Origin: an uncultured Clostridium sp.
Lineage (GTDB): Bacteria > Bacillota_I > Bacilli_A > Acholeplasmatales > Anaeroplasmataceae
Direction of reading: 5' to 3'
Assembly: GCA_946540005.1 (NCBI GenBank)
Contig: CAMNHY010000007.1
Span: forward strand, 1 to 54,477
Length of the DNA: 54,477 nucleotides
In this document: positions 25,945 to 36,200 of the stretch, one piece after another
Layout of the letters: each line of letters starts with the position of its first letter
Position numbering within the stretch: position 1 is the stretch's first letter
Translations under genes and position numbers: made by a program
Notes under the pieces: generated by a model
Told to the model about the DNA's origin: nothing
Database searches by the model: none
The model's input: the letters and a program-made list of their open reading frames with translations, nothing else

Positions 25945-27633
25945 TTACTTAGTTAATGGTACAACTATATTCTTAACTTCTTCTTGAAGTTTATCCATTA
26001 AACTATTAGCTTGATTCATATCTTTAGCAACAATTTGATAATAAACCTTTAATTTAGGTTCAGTACCTGATGGTCTTAATACAAACCATGATCCACCTTC
26101 AAGATTATACATAACAACATTTGATTTAGGTAAATCTATTTGTGTTTCCATACCTGTTAAGATGTTTTTGCTAACTGATTTTGCAATATTAACCTTATTA
26201 ATTATTTTAAATGAAGGAAGAGTAATATCATTTTCCTTAAAATAATCCATAGTAGAATTTATTTTAGCTTTACCTTCTTCACCCTTTAATACGATATTAG
26301 TGATACCATCTTTATAATAACCATATTCTTTATAGATATCTTCTAATGCATCAACCATATCTTTACCTTGTTCATAGTAATAAGCAGCCATTTCACAAAG
26401 CATAATACAAGCTTGAAGCGAATCTTTATCTCTTACAGAATCTTTAATTAAACAACCATATGATTCTTCAAATCCGAAGAAATAATTATATTTACCTTCA
26501 ATTTTCTTTGCATTATCACCAACATATTTAAATCCTGTTAAGGATAATTTGTATTTCATATTATTCTTACGAGCAATATCAACAGGTAATGAAGAAGAAA
26601 CAATAGTTGAGAATAAATAAGAATTAGATAAATCTTCTTTATTCTTCTTAGCCATTTTAATTAAATAATCAAAAATCAATGTAGCAGATTGGTTTCCTGA
26701 TAATAGAACCCATTTGCCATTGTGTAAGCATCCAACTCCAAGTCTATCAGCATCAGGGTCAGTTGCAAGAACTACTTTAGCACCAATTTCATTAGCTAAT
26801 TTAATAGAACCATCAAATGAATCTTTTTGTTCAGGATTTGAACTTGTAACAGCACTAAAATCAGGATCATTTACCATTTCAGCTGCTACAGGTGTAACAT
26901 CATAGCCAAGTGATTGTAATACATTAGGAATAAATACTGAACCAGTTCCATGAAGTGGTGTATAAGTAATCTTAAAATCCTTTTTATAATTAGCATTTCT
27001 AACAATTGATTTAATATTTGAAATATATAAATCATCCATTTCTTTTCCCATCATGGTAATACCATAATCATCTTCAGAAAGTGGAATATTAAATATATCC
27101 TTTATTTCATTTATTTCATGGATAACTTTATTAGCATCCTCAGGTAATAATTGACATCCATCTTCATTATAAATCTTATAACCATTGTATTCCTTTGGAT
27201 TATGAGATGCGGTAATCATAATACCGCCAATCGCATGATTAGCTCTTACTGAAAATGATAATTCAGGAGTAGGACGTAAATTTTCAAACAAATAAACATG
27301 ATAACCCATTTTTGTAAGAACATGAGCACTATCTAATGCAAATTGTCTTGATTGGTGTCTATTATCATGTGAAATACATACTCCTCTTTGGAATGCATTT
27401 TCAAATTGAGCAAGGTATCTACCAAAACCTAAAGTTGCCTTTCTAACTATATAAATATTCATTCTATTAGTACCTGCACCAAGAACTCCTCTTAATCCAC
27501 CAGTACCAAATTCTAAATCAGATGTGAATGCATCTTTTAATTCTGCATCAGACATCTTTTCTAATTCTTCTTTCAAATTTGAATCTAAATTTTTACAATC
27601 TTTCCAAATTTGAGCTTTCTCTAAATAATTCAT
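25945..27633 (-). CDS. pgcA: Phospho-sugar mutase (phosphoglucomutase/phosphomannomutase)
   Basis: 562 residues, the longer alpha-phosphohexomutase form of Firmicutes (PgcA/PMM2-like). The phosphoserine loop is MITASHNPKEYNGYK with Ser143. The metal loop is ATDPDADRLGVG, the sugar-binding loop is FGFEESYGC, and the phosphate-binding loop is VLRPSGTEPKLK at the C-terminus. It interconverts glucose-6- and glucose-1-phosphate (and possibly the mannose forms), feeding cell-envelope glycans. It has its own promoter (27658-27686) and terminator, so it is a single-gene unit. Confidence 0.95.
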   Translation of the reverse strand: MNYLEKAQIWKDCKNLDSNLKEELEKMSDAELKDAFTSDLEFGTGGLRGVLGAGTNRMNIYIVRKATLGFGRYLAQFENAFQRGVCISHDNRHQSRQFALDSAHVLTKMGYHVYLFENLRPTPELSFSVRANHAIGGIMITASHNPKEYNGYKIYNEDGCQLLPEDANKVIHEINEIKDIFNIPLSEDDYGITMMGKEMDDLYISNIKSIVRNANYKKDFKITYTPLHGTGSVFIPNVLQSLGYDVTPVAAEMVNDPDFSAVTSSNPEQKDSFDGSIKLANEIGAKVVLATDPDADRLGVGCLHNGKWVLLSGNQSATLIFDYLIKMAKKNKEDLSNSYLFSTIVSSSLPVDIARKNNMKYKLSLTGFKYVGDNAKKIEGKYNYFFGFEESYGCLIKDSVRDKDSLQACIMLCEMAAYYYEQGKDMVDALEDIYKEYGYYKDGITNIVLKGEEGKAKINSTMDYFKENDITLPSFKIINKVNIAKSVSKNILTGMETQIDLPKSNVVMYNLEGGSWFVLRPSGTEPKLKVYYQIVAKDMNQANSLMDKLQEEVKNIVVPLTK

Positions 27634-27657
27634 AAAATTATCTCCTCACTTGCTACT

Positions 27658-27686
27658 ATTATACTTTCATTAAATATTTTATTCAA
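27658..27686 (-). promoter_or_regulatory. Promoter of the phosphohexomutase gene
   Basis: Minus-strand TTGAAT (27681-27686), 17-base spacer, TATAAT (27658-27663), 25 bases ahead of the ATG. Confidence 0.75.
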
Positions 27687-27688
27687 GT

Positions 27689-27713
27689 AAAAAAAGGCTT
27701 CTTTACAGAAGCC
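27689..27713 (-). terminator. Intrinsic terminator after coaX
   Basis: 6-bp stem GGCTTC/GAAGCC, 6-base loop, then seven T (27689-27695) on the minus strand. Confidence 0.88.
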
Positions 27714-27718
27714 ATAAT

Positions 27719-28468
27719 TTATTTACAATTTCTCAAATAGATATCTAACAATCCCTTTAATGTTAAATCGGGATCTATCTCAATCTTATTCTTACATAGT
27801 GGAATAATTAAACTTGCTAAACCACCAGTAGCAATAATTTTTAAATCTGGTTTATTAATTTCTTCTTTTATTCTATCTATCATAGAATCAACTTGGCATA
27901 CTGCACCATAAATTACACCAGATTGCATACAATTAATTGTATTATTGCATAAAATTGACTTTGGAATTTGTAATTCAATTTCAGGAAGTAATGCGGCTTT
28001 TGATGTTAAAGCCTTCATTGAAATAGATACACCAGGTGCAATAGATAAACCCATAAATGTACTATTTTTATGATAAATATATTTAGTTGCAGTACCTAAA
28101 TCAATTATTAAAGATTCATTACAATAAGTCTGTGCTCCTGCAACATCACATATTAAATCAGATCCAACTTCTCTTGGATTATCAGCTTTAATTTGAATTC
28201 CAGTTTTAATTCCAGGACCTAAAATTCTTACATCTTTATGGTAATGATTCTTAAACATTTTTACAAGTGCACTTGTAATAACAGGTACTACTGATGAAAT
28301 TATTACATCATCAAATGATTGATTTGAAATAAATGAATTAAACATTAAATAATATTCATCGCTAGATCTATCTAGCATAGTTTTCATTCGGAAAGTTTTT
28401 ATAAGTGTTTTACCTTCAACAAATCCATAACAAATATTACTGTTACCAACATCTATCAATAAATACAT
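27719..28468 (-). CDS. coaX: Type III pantothenate kinase
   Basis: 249 residues. The ASKHA-fold phosphate motif is MYLLIDVGNSNICYG (Asp6), the pantothenate-binding GPGIKTGIQIKADNPREVGSDLICDVAGA follows, with the second phosphate motif LIIDLGTATKYI and adenosine motif IATGGLASLI. It makes 4'-phosphopantothenate in CoA synthesis. The ATG overlaps the TAA of the upstream hydrolase as TAATG. An ECF transporter S component lies two genes upstream, which could supply the vitamin; that link is inference. Confidence 0.95.
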   Translation of the reverse strand: MYLLIDVGNSNICYGFVEGKTLIKTFRMKTMLDRSSDEYYLMFNSFISNQSFDDVIISSVVPVITSALVKMFKNHYHKDVRILGPGIKTGIQIKADNPREVGSDLICDVAGAQTYCNESLIIDLGTATKYIYHKNSTFMGLSIAPGVSISMKALTSKAALLPEIELQIPKSILCNNTINCMQSGVIYGAVCQVDSMIDRIKEEINKPDLKIIATGGLASLIIPLCKNKIEIDPDLTLKGLLDIYLRNCK

Positions 28469-29439
28469 TATTCATAACCTCCTAAAAAATCAAAAATTTT
28501 TGAGAATACATCTTTGTCTTGTTGAGATGCCCTATCAAAATCAACATTTGAAAAATATAATTGTTTATCTTCAAACGTTGTCAATTTATTATCTTTAACT
28601 AATTTTTCAAATTCATTTAATACAAAGGCTAAATACTGACTTGCATCCTTTGTATAATTTGGATTATGCAATCTATTATTTACTTCAAGAAAATAATGAT
28701 TATTTAATGAATTAGTTTTCTTTAATTTTAAGAAATTTTTCTTAAAACTAACAATAGGGTCATCATTAGATGCGACTACTAATATATCTGCGTCGCTCTT
28801 CATTGCATCAAAAGCATTAAAAGTTGCTACTTCTCCAAATTTTTCTTTCTCATATTTTAAAATTTCAGGAATAGCAATATATTTCTTAAAGCCTTTAATT
28901 TGTTCTTCAAGAATAGTTTTTAAAGATGCAATAGGAGCTAATGCAACTACCTTTTTTATATCAAAATCTTTATAATTTAAAGCATTCAACGAAACAAAGC
29001 CACCCCATGAATGACCAAATAAATATAAATCTAAATTTTTTAATTTAGGTTCTGATTTAATGTATTCATAGGCATACTTAAAATCAATTAGTGGTTGTGA
29101 AAAACCATTCAATGAATCACCTTCACTTGAAAAAGTTCCAGTATAATCATATGTGAATACTAAATATCCTCCTTTTACAAGAGTATATATTTCCTTCATA
29201 TATGATAAATATCCACCACCAGCACCATGTAGAAGAACTATTAAATTACTATATTCGTTTAAAGATTTATTATAAAATATATAACCATTTAAAATTTGTC
29301 CTTTATCTGATGCAAACCTAACCGCTTTATGATTCATATCTTTGAAATCATTTGGCATAAAATATTTTAATAAATGATTATTATCTTCTCTTTTTAAATA
29401 CTTACTATCATATTCTTTTATAATTTTATCTTTAAACAT
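28468..29439 (-). CDS. Alpha/beta hydrolase (serine aminopeptidase / lysophospholipase-like)
   Basis: 323 residues. The oxyanion HGAGGG (71-76), nucleophile elbow GHSWGG with Ser144, an Asp candidate in VASNDDPIV and a late His in VNNRLHNPNYT give a complete-looking triad. This resembles the Hydrolase_4 family (monoglyceride lipase or peptidase-like esterases). No signal peptide is present. The start has CAGGAGGG. It is coupled to coaX by a 1-base overlap, without obvious biochemical connection. Substrate unknown. Confidence 0.8.
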   Translation of the reverse strand: MFKDKIIKEYDSKYLKREDNNHLLKYFMPNDFKDMNHKAVRFASDKGQILNGYIFYNKSLNEYSNLIVLLHGAGGGYLSYMKEIYTLVKGGYLVFTYDYTGTFSSEGDSLNGFSQPLIDFKYAYEYIKSEPKLKNLDLYLFGHSWGGFVSLNALNYKDFDIKKVVALAPIASLKTILEEQIKGFKKYIAIPEILKYEKEKFGEVATFNAFDAMKSDADILVVASNDDPIVSFKKNFLKLKKTNSLNNHYFLEVNNRLHNPNYTKDASQYLAFVLNEFEKLVKDNKLTTFEDKQLYFSNVDFDRASQQDKDVFSKIFDFLGGYE

Positions 29440-29573
29440 AATAAATACCCTCCTGAAATCTTTTCTTAATCAAAGTATAGCTTAAATTATTTATCATTTT
29501 CGAATTTGAAGTAGGCTTATGTTTCAATTATTTATTTATATGACAATAATTTAGACCAATTTATATTTAAATC

Positions 29574-30209
29574 TTATTTTTCTAATTCTGAATAAACTTT
29601 ATCAGTGCTTAAATTTTCTTCTTCAACCTTTGGTTTTTCTTCAAGATGAAGAATATATTTTGAAGCATTTACTATTCTTACAATTACAGGAGCCATTATA
29701 AATGAAATAATTGTTGAAATTAATAAATTAACTGTAAAGAATGAACCAAGAATTTTATCCATTCCAATAAGGTCTCTAAATATTGTTAATTCACATAAAA
29801 AGAAAATTAAATTATTTATAAATGGTAATAGTAATGCAGGAATGAATATAGCTAAATAACTTCCATATTTAAATTTGAAAATTTTCTTGAATAATACAGC
29901 TAATAAACCTGTAATAAATCCATCTAAAAATCCTCTGCCAATTACTGCCATAATAGTTCCTGGAACTGAATAAGACATAAATGCTTGGCATGAAGTATCT
30001 GCAAAAAAGATAAATAAACCCCAACCTGTACCTAATATAGAACCAACTAATGGACCATACATAATAGCACCGGCTGCGATTACAACTAAAGATAAAGGTA
30101 ATGAATATGTACCAATTCTAAAAGTTGTTGCATATGCTTGAAGTACAATTGTTAATGCTAATAATATAGCTGTAACTACCATCTTCTGTATATTTTCATT
30201 GTTTTTCAT
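29574..30209 (-). CDS. ECF transporter S component (vitamin uptake)
   Basis: 211 residues from the ATG at 30207-30209 (MKNNENIQKMVVTAI), with AAGGA before it; a longer frame to 30296 lacks a site and would run across the promoter. Six hydrophobic helices are visible. The first, KMVVTAILLALTIVLQAY, is followed by the IGTYSLPLSLVVIAAGAIMYGPLVGSILG pattern typical of ECF substrate-binding subunits, which pair with the shared EcfAA'T energising module (not in the window). The tail (residues 188-211) is charged. Nearby coaX suggests pantothenate as the vitamin, but position beside pyrE is equally compatible with another substrate; specificity cannot be read here. Confidence 0.85.
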   Translation of the reverse strand: MKNNENIQKMVVTAILLALTIVLQAYATTFRIGTYSLPLSLVVIAAGAIMYGPLVGSILGTGWGLFIFFADTSCQAFMSYSVPGTIMAVIGRGFLDGFITGLLAVLFKKIFKFKYGSYLAIFIPALLLPFINNLIFFLCELTIFRDLIGMDKILGSFFTVNLLISTIISFIMAPVIVRIVNASKYILHLEEKPKVEEENLSTDKVYSELEK

Positions 30210-30267
30210 ATTAATTTTTTTCCTTCTTTCTAGTCTCACGTATAGTGAGTACCATAAGCCCAGGAAT

Positions 30268-30296
30268 ATTATATAACTATAAAATAAAAAAACCAA
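30268..30296 (-). promoter_or_regulatory. Promoter of the ECF S-component gene, overlapping the pyrE terminator
   Basis: Minus-strand TTGGTT (30291-30296), 17-base spacer, TATAAT (30268-30273). The -35 is the second arm and T run of the pyrE terminator. A 5-bp hairpin CTCAC/GTGAG follows in the leader before the RBS, without a T run. Confidence 0.65.
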
Positions 30297-30312
30297 GTAT
30301 AAAACTTGATTT
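30285..30312 (-). terminator. Intrinsic terminator after pyrE
   Basis: 8-bp stem AAATCAAG/CTTGGTTT (one U-G pair) with a 7-base loop, then further T on the minus strand. The stem begins within the pyrE stop codon. Confidence 0.65.
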
Positions 30313-30961
30313 AATTATTTTTTTGCCAATTTGAATTAGGGTCCTTTTGAAATGCCTTAAGCTTTTCTAAGTCAGATTTTTCAATATAATTTTCAGCTAA
30401 TGCTTGTTCAATTAATGCGCTAAAATTAGATAATGAATAATTTATGACATTCGCATTAGCCAAATTTTCAATACCTTTTTGTAATTGATATGTAAATATA
30501 GACGCAATACCTAATACATTAGCTCCATTTTCTTTTAAAATGTTGCATACATCAATCGCAGAACCTGCAGTTGAAATTAAATCTTCAATAACTACAACAT
30601 TCTTACCTACAGGTACTACCCCTTCAATTTGATTTTTTCTTCCATGATCTTTTGCACCACTTCTAACATAACCCATTGGTAAATTTAAAATCTCAGAAAC
30701 ATATGCAGCATGCGCAATACCTGCTGTAGATGTTCCCATTACAACTTCACATGTAGGATAATATGTTTTGATTATTTTAGCTAAACCTTCTTCTATAATT
30801 TTACGAACACTAGGATATGATAATGTTAATCTATTATCACAATAAATTGGTGATTTAATACCACTTGCCCAAGTAAATGGGTCGTTTGGCTTCAAAAATA
30901 CAGCCTTTATATCTAATAAGCATGATGCTACTTTTTTTTCTAAATTTTCCATATTAATCAT
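30311..30961 (-). CDS. pyrE: Orotate phosphoribosyltransferase
   Basis: 216 residues. The PRPP-binding motif is VVVIEDLISTAGSAIDV, and the substrate region PFTWASGIKSPIYCDNR is diagnostic for PyrE. It joins orotate to PRPP giving orotidine-5'-phosphate. The gene is last in the pyr operon and overlaps pyrF by 8 bases; an in-frame ATG at 30952 is an alternative start with a more usual distance from AAAGGAG. A terminator follows immediately. Confidence 0.96.
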   Translation of the reverse strand: MINMENLEKKVASCLLDIKAVFLKPNDPFTWASGIKSPIYCDNRLTLSYPSVRKIIEEGLAKIIKTYYPTCEVVMGTSTAGIAHAAYVSEILNLPMGYVRSGAKDHGRKNQIEGVVPVGKNVVVIEDLISTAGSAIDVCNILKENGANVLGIASIFTYQLQKGIENLANANVINYSLSNFSALIEQALAENYIEKSDLEKLKAFQKDPNSNWQKNN

Positions 30962-31649
30962 TAAACTCCTTTAAACATTTATTATAAGCTTCAACAGGAT
31001 TTTCTGCCTTTGTAATACTTCTACCAACAACTATATAAGTAGCTTTATTTTCTTTTGCTAATTTAGGTGTGGCAACTCTTTTTTGATCATTTGAAGAATC
31101 TCCTTCCATTCTTATTCCAGGACAAACTGAAATAAGTCCTAAATCAGACATAATAGGAGCTTCATAAGCTGAACAAACAACACCATCAAGACCTGCTATT
31201 TTGGCATTATTTGCATAATTTTTTGCGACATCACTTAATCTATATTTAGAATCAATTAATAATTCATTATGTATCATATCTTCATCAAGTGAAGTTAGGA
31301 CTGTTACTGCAATAAGTTTAGTCTTTTTTCCTAATTCAGACATATCTAAACCTTCGCGAGCAGCTTTCATCATTTGAATACCACCTTCAGCATGAACATT
31401 AGTAATATCTACACCAAGTTCACCGAGTTGTTTCATCGCACTTTTTACTGTATTAGGAATATCATGAAGTTTTAAATCTAAAAAGATTTTAAATCCTTTT
31501 TCTTTTAATTCTCTTACAAGACTTGGTCCTTCTTTATAATACATTTCCATACCAATCTTTATATAAGGATTTAAACTTTTAAATGGTTTTAAAAAATCAT
31601 ATAATTTTTCTTTTGAATCAAAATCACATGCAATAATTACATTATTCAT
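30954..31649 (-). CDS. pyrF: Orotidine 5'-phosphate decarboxylase
   Basis: 231 residues, TIM-barrel type. The catalytic Asp-Lys-Asp array is in IFLDLKLHDIPNTV, and the phosphate-binding end reads YIVVGRSITKAENP. It makes UMP, the last step of the pathway. It overlaps pyrD by 8 bases and pyrE by 8 bases, indicating tight translational coupling. Confidence 0.97.
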   Translation of the reverse strand: MNNVIIACDFDSKEKLYDFLKPFKSLNPYIKIGMEMYYKEGPSLVRELKEKGFKIFLDLKLHDIPNTVKSAMKQLGELGVDITNVHAEGGIQMMKAAREGLDMSELGKKTKLIAVTVLTSLDEDMIHNELLIDSKYRLSDVAKNYANNAKIAGLDGVVCSAYEAPIMSDLGLISVCPGIRMEGDSSNDQKRVATPKLAKENKATYIVVGRSITKAENPVEAYNKCLKEFND

Positions 31650-32559
31650 AAATATGCGCCTTTCCGATAATACTTTCTAAATCATCAATATTCAATTCTT
31701 TCATTACTCTTGGTAAATCTTCTATTATTTCTTTACATACATAAGGATTAATTAAATTTTGAGAACCAATCATTACTAATCTAGCTCCTGCATACATCAT
31801 CTCTATTACATCATATGCAGATGAAATACCACCCATTCCTATAATAGGAATATGAACATTTTTATAAACTTCATAAACCATTCTAAGTGCTACAGGATAA
31901 ATCCCAGGGCCACTATATCCACCTTTTTTAACAGAAATAATAGGTTTTGCAGTTTTTAAATCAAAACGCATTCCTACTAAAGTATTTATTAACGAAATTG
32001 CATCAGCACCAGCTGATTCACAAGCTTTAGCCATTTCAACAATATTAGTAACATTTGGACTTAATTTTGCTATAAGAGGTTTTTTGCATTCTTTTTTTAT
32101 TTCTTTAATTAAATCATATGCAACTTTTGGATCAGTTCCAAAAGCCATTCCTCCACCCTTAACATTAGGACATGAAATATTTAATTCAATTGCAAACACT
32201 TTATCAACATTGTTGAACTTTTTACAAGTTTCAACATATTCATAAACAGAATGTCCACCAACATTTACTATAACCTTATCATTATAAACTTTATCTAATT
32301 TTACTAATTCTTCACTAATAACCTTATCTACACCTGGATTTTGTAAACCTATTGCGTTAATTAATCCACTTGGGCATTCTGCAATTCTTGGCAAAGGGTT
32401 TCCATATCTTGGTTCTAAAGTTGTACCTTTTAATGAAATTGAACCTAAAATGTTAATATCATAAAACTCATTAAATTCATATCCAAATCCAAATGTCCCA
32501 CTTGCTGGTATAATTGGATTTTTAAAATTTTTATTTAAAAATTCAATATTTAATTTCAT
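31642..32559 (-). CDS. pyrD: Dihydroorotate dehydrogenase, class 1B catalytic subunit
   Basis: 305 residues. NPIIPASGTFGFGYEF is the N-terminal FMN/substrate motif, and the active-site Cys lies in ELNISCPNVKGGG, which marks class 1 enzymes (class 2 uses Ser). The C-terminal GMGGISSAYDVIEMMYAGA binds FMN phosphate. Its partner PyrK, next to it, provides FAD and an Fe-S cluster, so the enzyme is the NAD-linked 1B heterotetramer. It overlaps pyrK by 4 bases (ATGA). Confidence 0.97.
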   Translation of the reverse strand: MKLNIEFLNKNFKNPIIPASGTFGFGYEFNEFYDINILGSISLKGTTLEPRYGNPLPRIAECPSGLINAIGLQNPGVDKVISEELVKLDKVYNDKVIVNVGGHSVYEYVETCKKFNNVDKVFAIELNISCPNVKGGGMAFGTDPKVAYDLIKEIKKECKKPLIAKLSPNVTNIVEMAKACESAGADAISLINTLVGMRFDLKTAKPIISVKKGGYSGPGIYPVALRMVYEVYKNVHIPIIGMGGISSAYDVIEMMYAGARLVMIGSQNLINPYVCKEIIEDLPRVMKELNIDDLESIIGKAHIYE

Positions 32560-33281
32560 AGATTTACCTCACTAGCTAAGAAGACAGGTCCTTCTTTACA
32601 TACTCTTTTTACTCCGACTTTAGTTTCAATTGAACAACCCATACATGCACCAAATCCACATCCCATACGAGCTTCAAGAGAAACATATCCGTTTTGATTA
32701 AATTGAGTTAGAAACTTTAACATAATAAGTGGTCCACATGCATAATATTTATCAAACATAACATTATTATTTTTTAGATATGTTAGCGGATTACCTTCAT
32801 ATCCATATGAACCATCATCTGTTGTAACAATAACATCTGCAACTTCGCTAAATTTATCTAATAATGATATTTCATTTATATTTTTATATCCTAATATTAA
32901 TGTAGGTTTAATACCATTATCATTAAATTTTTTTGCAAGATTATATAATGGAGCTACTCCAATACCTCCTCCAATTAATAAAGGATATTTACTATCTAGG
33001 TCAGTGAATCCATTTCCAAGACCTAGAATAGTATTTATGGTATCTCCTTCTTTATAATATGTTAAATCTCTTGTACCATGTCCTAAAACTTTATATAAAA
33101 ATTCAACTGTATTTTCATTATAATCATGAATAGATAGAGGTCGACGTAAATAATAATCATTTAATTTGAGTTCTGCAAATTCTCCAGAATTTTTTATAGA
33201 ACTTGTATCTCCGCTTAATGTTAATAAATATGTATCAAGTCCTACTTTTTCATTACTAACAACTTTTAAATCAACTACCAT
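32556..33281 (-). CDS. pyrK: Dihydroorotate dehydrogenase electron-transfer subunit
   Basis: 241 residues from the ATG at 33279-33281 (MVVDLKVVSNEKVG), with GAGGAAT six bases before it and the carB stop 1 base upstream; a longer frame to 33311 lies inside carB and is unlikely. An FAD-binding RRPLSIHDYN, a NAD-binding PLLIGGGIGVAPLY, and a [2Fe-2S] site MGCGFGACMGCSIET plus a fourth Cys in RVCKEGPVF are visible. It passes electrons from dihydroorotate oxidation in PyrD to NAD. The TGA stop overlaps pyrD. Confidence 0.95.
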   Translation of the reverse strand: MVVDLKVVSNEKVGLDTYLLTLSGDTSSIKNSGEFAELKLNDYYLRRPLSIHDYNENTVEFLYKVLGHGTRDLTYYKEGDTINTILGLGNGFTDLDSKYPLLIGGGIGVAPLYNLAKKFNDNGIKPTLILGYKNINEISLLDKFSEVADVIVTTDDGSYGYEGNPLTYLKNNNVMFDKYYACGPLIMLKFLTQFNQNGYVSLEARMGCGFGACMGCSIETKVGVKRVCKEGPVFLASEVNL

Positions 33282-33282
33282 A

Positions 33283-36200
33283 TTATTCCTCACTATCAAT
33301 TGTAGATACATTCATTGTTATACCTTCTAAAACATTTAGTAAAGCGTCAACTGTATCTAAACATGTAAATACAGGAATATTATTATCAATTGCACATCTT
33401 CTAATCTTTACACCATCATGTGCAGTTGAGATAGATTCATCAGTCATTGTATTTACAACATAAGATACATAACCTTTTCTAAGAGAATCAAGAATTTCTT
33501 CACTTCCCTGACTAATCTTTTCACGAATTCTAGTTCGAATACCATTTTCTTTTAAGAATTTTGCAGTACCTTTTGTAGCTTCAATGTTAAATCCTAATTC
33601 ATAGAAACGTTTTATTAAAGGTAATGCTTGAGCCTTATCAATATCAGCAATAGTTACAAAGACAGTACCGTAATTTACAAGTCTTTGACCACTAGCTTTT
33701 AGCGATTTATATAAAGCTCTATTTAAATCTTTATCGTAACCGATAGCTTCACCTGTAGACTTCATTTCAGGTGATAGAACAACATCCATACCTTCAATTT
33801 TAGTAAAACTAAATGTAGGAGTCTTTACATACCATCTCTTCTTATCTATACCTTTGCCAACATAACCAAGATCTTTTAATTTATGTCCAAGCATTACTTT
33901 ACTTGCAATATCAGCAATAGGATAACCAGTAGATTTTGCAAGGAAAGGAACTGTTCTACTACTTCTAGGATTAACCTCAATAATAGAAACTTCTTTCTTA
34001 TCTTTTACAATAAATTGGATATTAAAAAGTCCAATCATATTTAGTGCTAAACCAATTTTCTTAGTATAATCAATAATTGTGTTTTTTACTTCCTCACTTA
34101 AAGAATATGGCGGATAAACACTCATTGAATCTCCAGAGTGCACACCAGTACGTTCAATTAACTGCATAATGCCAGGAATAAATACATTTTCACCATCACA
34201 AATTGCATCTACTTCGCATTCAATTCCATAAATATATTTATCAATAAGTACTGGGTGATGAGAATCAAATTCCATTACTTCTTTCATAAATGATGTTAAT
34301 TGATTTTTATCATGAATAATTTTCATCATTCTTCCACCAAGAACAAATGAAGGACGAACTAAAACAGGATAACCAATATTTTCGGCAGCTTTAATTCCTT
34401 CTTCTAGTCCAAATACACCATATCCTTTAGGTAGTGGAATATTTATTTTTTCCATTTCAATTTCAAATAATTTTCTATCTTCAGCTTTATTTATTGAATC
34501 AATTGAAGAACCAATTATATTAACACCAAGTTTAACTAAATCATTAGCTAAATTAATTGGAGTTTGTCCACCTAGAGAAACAACAACACCTATTGGTTTT
34601 TCAAAATCTATAACATTCATTACATCTTCTAAAGAAAGAGGTTCAAAATATAATTTATCTGATAATGTATAATCTGTAGATACTGTTTCAGGATTATTGT
34701 TAATTACAATCGCTTCATAACCTTCTTTTTGAATTGTCCAAATAGCATGAGTTGTTGAATAATCAAACTCAACACCTTGTCCAATTCTAATAGGACCACT
34801 ACCAAGTACAATAATCTTTTTCTTATCACTTCTAATTGATTCATTTTCAGATTCATAAGTAGAATAGAAATAAGGAATATATGATTTAAATTCGCTTGCA
34901 CAAGTATCTATCATCTTATATACAGGTCTAATATTATTTTCTTTTCTATATTCATAAATTTTAAACTTATCAGTTTTATAAAGTTTGGCAATATATTCAT
35001 CTGAAAAGCCATACTTTTTAGCTTTTTTAAATATTTCAATATTATATGGATTATCTTTAACTTCATTTTCAAGTAATACAATATTATTATATTTTTCAAG
35101 AAAGAATCTATCTATTTTTGTTAATTCATAGATTTCATCTATAGATGCACCCTTTCTTAATGCTTCACAAATAGCATATATTCTTTCATCTGTATGTTGC
35201 TTGATAATATCATATAATTCTTCTACACTTAAATTTTTAAATTTATCAAGTTCAAGATGACATGTCTTATTTTCAAGACTACGTATAGCTTTTAAGATTG
35301 ATTCTTCAATAGTTCTGCCTAGTGCCATTACTTCACCAGTAGCCTTCATTTGAGTTGATAAATTACGTTTAGCATCATTAAATTTATCAAATGGAAAACG
35401 TGGGACTTTTGTAACTATATAATCTAGTGTAGGTTCAAATGAAGCTACAGTATTTGCAATTCTAATTTCGTCTAAAGTTAAACCTACAGCAATTTTTGCA
35501 GAAACTCTAGCAATTGGATAACCTGAAGCTTTACTTGCAAGCGCACTAGAACGAGATACACGAGGATTTACTTCAATTAGATAATATTGGAATGAATATG
35601 GGTCAAGAGCAAATTGAACATTACAACCACCTTCAATTTTTAACGCTCTAATAATTTTTAAAGCACTATTTCTTAACATTTGATATTCTTTATTAGTCAA
35701 AGTTTGACTTGGTGCAACAACAATTGAATCACCAGTATGAATTCCTACTGGATCTACATTTTCCATATTACATACAACAATAGCGGTGTCATTTTTATCT
35801 CTTAATACTTCATATTCAATTTCTTTATAACCTTTAATAGACTTTTCTACTAAGACTTCACCAACAGGTGATAATTTCAATGCGTTTTTAGCTATAGTGA
35901 TTAATTCTTCTAAATTATCAGCAAATCCTCCTCCAGTACCACCTAGTGTAAATGCAGGACGTAAGATAACAGGGAATCCTATTTCTTTAGCAGCTTCAAT
36001 AGCTTCATCAAGTGATTTACAATTTTCACTTGGTAAAACTGGTTCACCTAATTCTTGACATAATTCTTTAAACAATAATCTATCTTCGGCTTTATTGATG
36101 GCTTCATAACTTGTACCAAGTAATTCTGTTTGACATTCTTCAAGAATACCATTTATAGCTAGCTTCATACCAAGATTTAATCCAGTTTGACCACCTATTG

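Noticed and set aside
30210-30267. Riboswitch in the leader of the ECF-S gene
   Set aside because: The leader is only about 50 bases with a 5-bp hairpin and no T run; I found no known vitamin riboswitch core.
34704-35099. Two small minus-strand frames inside carB
   Set aside because: They lie within the intact carB frame in another phase, have low-complexity composition and no RBS.
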